The notes under the pieces: model-generated
Told to the model about the DNA's origin: nothing
Seen by the model: only the letters and a program-made list of their open reading frames with translations
The model's database searches: none
In this document: piece by piece, positions 62,440 through 64,000 of the stretch
Position numbering within the stretch: the first letter of the stretch is position 1
How the letters are laid out: each line of letters begins with the position of its first letter
Translations under genes and position numbers: made by a program
Assembly (NCBI RefSeq): GCF_009733845.1
Contig: NZ_WNXZ01000001.1
Coordinates: 310,001 to 374,000, forward strand
Source: Pseudactinotalea terrae
Lineage (GTDB): Bacteria > Actinomycetota > Actinomycetes > Actinomycetales > Beutenbergiaceae
Direction of reading: 5' to 3'
DNA: 64,000 nucleotides

Positions 62440-63600
62440 ATGACTGAAGGACCAGTGAGGCTCGGGATCGTCGGGCACGGTGTGCAGGGTGGCAGCTACG
62501 CGCGTGCGATCCATGCGGGTGAGGTCGAGGGGATGGTGCTCGGCGCCGTCTGCGACCGGAACGAGTCCAAGCGGGAGGCGGCCCACGGTTACGGGGTCCC
62601 ATACTTCGCGGACCACGAGGCGATGATCGCCAGCGGTGCCGTGGACGCCGTGGTCGCGACGGTGCCGCACTTCCAGCACCCGGAGGTGGTGATCGCCGCC
62701 CTGGAGGCCGGCCTGCACGCGCTTGCCGAGAAGCCTGCGGGTGTCTACGCCGCGCAGGTGCGGCAGATGAACGACGTCGCCGCGGCGCACCCGGACCTGA
62801 CCTACGCGATCATGTTCAACCAGCGCACCAACCCGCTGTACCGGCGCATCAAGGAGATCGTCGACGGCGGTGAGATCGGTGCGATCCGCCGTTCCTCCTG
62901 GATCATCACCACCTGGTACCGGCCGCAGGTCTACTACGAGCAGAGCGCCTGGCGCGCCACCTGGGGCGGCGAGGGCGGCGGCGTGCTGGTCAACCAGTCG
63001 CCGCACCAGCTCGACCTGTGGCAGTGGATCTGCGGTATGCCCAAGACGGTTACCGCCAAGCTGGGCTTCGGGTTCCGGCGTGAGATCGCAGTCGAGGACG
63101 AGGCCACGATCCTGGCCGACTACGGCGACGGCGTGACCGGTACCTTCATCACCGCGACCCACGACCTGATCGGCACCGATCGTTTCGAGATCCTCGGCGA
63201 TCGCGGCAAGATCGTGGTCGAGGGCTCGGCGCGAGCGACCGTGACCCGGCTCGACAAGGACGAGCAGGAGATCTCGGCGGCCGTGCCGCTCGAGGATGTC
63301 TTCAGGGTGGTCTCCGGTGGCAGCCAGCTGTACGAGAGCACGAGCGAGACGCTCGAGTTCGCCTCCCAGTGGGGCGGGCAGCACATGGAGGTGCTGCGAA
63401 ACTTCGCGGCGAACATCCGGCACGGCGAGCCGCTGATCGCGCCCGGTTCCGACGGCATCAACGGCGTCAAGCTCGCCAACGCGGCGCACCTGTCGGCGTG
63501 GCTGGGCCGCGAGGTCGCCGTCGACGGCGAGGACGAGAGCTACCTGCGTGAGCTCAATTCCCGGATCCGTGCCGAGGGGCAGTTCCCCGAGCGCTCGTAG
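62440..63600 (+). CDS. Gfo/Idh/MocA-family oxidoreductase
   Basis: A 386-aa NAD(P)-dependent oxidoreductase. The Rossmann motif is IVGHGVQGGSYARAIHAG, the family motif ALAEKPAGVYAAQVRQM carries the catalytic Lys (about residue 104), and VNQSPHQLDLWQWICG matches the substrate-binding region with His in the HQLD segment. ATG 62440 follows CAGGAGGTC at good spacing. TAGCCT (62416-62421) may be its -10. Members oxidise sugars or inositols; no linked sugar operon is visible here. Confidence 0.9.
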   Translation: MTEGPVRLGIVGHGVQGGSYARAIHAGEVEGMVLGAVCDRNESKREAAHGYGVPYFADHEAMIASGAVDAVVATVPHFQHPEVVIAALEAGLHALAEKPAGVYAAQVRQMNDVAAAHPDLTYAIMFNQRTNPLYRRIKEIVDGGEIGAIRRSSWIITTWYRPQVYYEQSAWRATWGGEGGGVLVNQSPHQLDLWQWICGMPKTVTAKLGFGFRREIAVEDEATILADYGDGVTGTFITATHDLIGTDRFEILGDRGKIVVEGSARATVTRLDKDEQEISAAVPLEDVFRVVSGGSQLYESTSETLEFASQWGGQHMEVLRNFAANIRHGEPLIAPGSDGINGVKLANAAHLSAWLGREVAVDGEDESYLRELNSRIRAEGQFPERS

Positions 63601-63679
63601 TCGTCGCTGATCGAGCGCGGCGTGCCCGACGACGAGCGACCGGACTCGACCCGCTCGTCACGACTCCCTGTGGTGGCAG

Positions 63680-63714
63680 GGTTACTCGGTAACCGCTATG
63701 GTTACCGGGTAACC
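63680..63714. promoter_or_regulatory. Twin palindromes upstream of the padR gene
   Basis: GGTTAC-TCG-GTAACC (63680-63694) and GGTTAC-CGG-GTAACC (63700-63714) have identical arms and are exactly 20 bp apart, two helical turns. TATGGT (63697-63702), a possible -10, sits between and overlaps the second. PadR regulators bind such paired sites; autoregulation is likely. Confidence 0.75.
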
Positions 63715-63727
63715 GAGGGAGGCAGGG

Positions 63728-64000
63728 ATGTCGGTCAAGCACGGACTGCTGGCGCTGCTGGCAGAGGAGCCGATGGGCGTGTACCGCCTGCGCAAGGAGT
63801 TCGAGGCACGCACGGGCGGGTCGTGGCCGGTGAACATCGGTCAGGTCTACTCGACGATGCAGCGCCTCGAGCGGGACGGCCTCGTCGCCAAGGTGGCAGC
63901 GCCGCACGAGGACGTCGATCTCTACGAGCCGACCGAGACCGGGCGAGCCGAGGCAGACGCGTGGTGGCGCACGCCCGTGGCACGCGGCGAGGTGGGGCGT
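63728..64000 (+). CDS. PadR-family regulator, 5' part
   Basis: The first 91 codons of a winged-helix regulator, cut by the window end. It starts MSVKHGLLALLAEEPMGVYR, then VNIGQVYSTMQRLERDGLV and YEPTETGRAEADAWW, the PadR DNA-binding domain with its wing. ATG 63728 follows GAGGGAGGCAGG. The frame is open to the last base. PadR proteins often control a neighbouring exporter; what follows is not visible. Confidence 0.9.
   Translation, partial: MSVKHGLLALLAEEPMGVYRLRKEFEARTGGSWPVNIGQVYSTMQRLERDGLVAKVAAPHEDVDLYEPTETGRAEADAWWRTPVARGEVGR

Overview
The window is about 70% GC with pervasive long antisense reading frames, GTG/TTG starts, tightly overlapping (ATGA/GTGA) genes, LacI/IclR/LuxR-LAL/PadR/MarR regulators and an LPxTG-anchored secreted protein. 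This fits a high-GC Gram-positive actinobacterium, probably Micrococcales; that placement is an impression from gene content, not a phylogenetic result.

Bases 1-41,000 are almost entirely carbohydrate catabolism, in three blocks. Block A (1-13,968, + strand) has an oligopeptide-type ABC importer (SBP 3' part, two permeases, two ATPases), a LacI-like sensor protein without a DNA-binding domain, cytoplasmic GH26, GH28-like and GH2 beta-mannosidase-like enzymes, and then a zinc alcohol dehydrogenase, an enolase-superfamily sugar-acid dehydratase and an SMP-30 lactonase. The last three would form an oxidative, non-phosphorylating sugar pathway. Block B (14,481-20,638) is a minus-strand operon of sugar SBP, two permeases and a GH39-like glycosidase. 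It is divergent from a LacI regulator, with three CACGTG-type palindromes between them. Block C (21,368-40,864) looks like a rhamnoside-utilisation locus: an unrecognised 679-aa protein, two paralogous sugar SBPs, an IclR regulator, an L-rhamnonate dehydratase, a Gfo/Idh/MocA oxidoreductase, an SDR, two permeases, a secreted 1000-aa protein with two similar C-terminal modules, an amidohydrolase-2 lactonase, a GH78 alpha-L-rhamnosidase and a cytochrome P450.

Bases 40,865-41,748 hold no convincing gene. They contain two copies of a 15-bp sequence resembling the 3' end of tmRNA, each followed by a terminator hairpin, so this may be an integration scar at the edge of the catabolic block.

From 41,749 onward the content is ordinary accessory chromosome: an ABC-2 exporter whose permease is an internal duplication, an SDR, a small membrane protein, a LAL-type LuxR regulator, a sugar epimerase-like protein, an SRPBCC protein, an ArsR-SRPBCC-RibD_C operon, a heme-oxygenase-like diiron protein coupled to a CDGSH protein, an FAD monooxygenase, a decayed acetyltransferase fragment, a 1473-aa cell-wall-anchored lamin-tail/metallophosphatase protein, a MarR/SDR divergent pair with a perfect operator palindrome, a DUF4349 lipoprotein, a YbjQ-like protein, a Gfo/Idh/MocA oxidoreductase, and the start of a PadR regulator behind twin palindromes. 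No rRNA, intact tRNA, CRISPR array, insertion sequence or replication origin was recognised.
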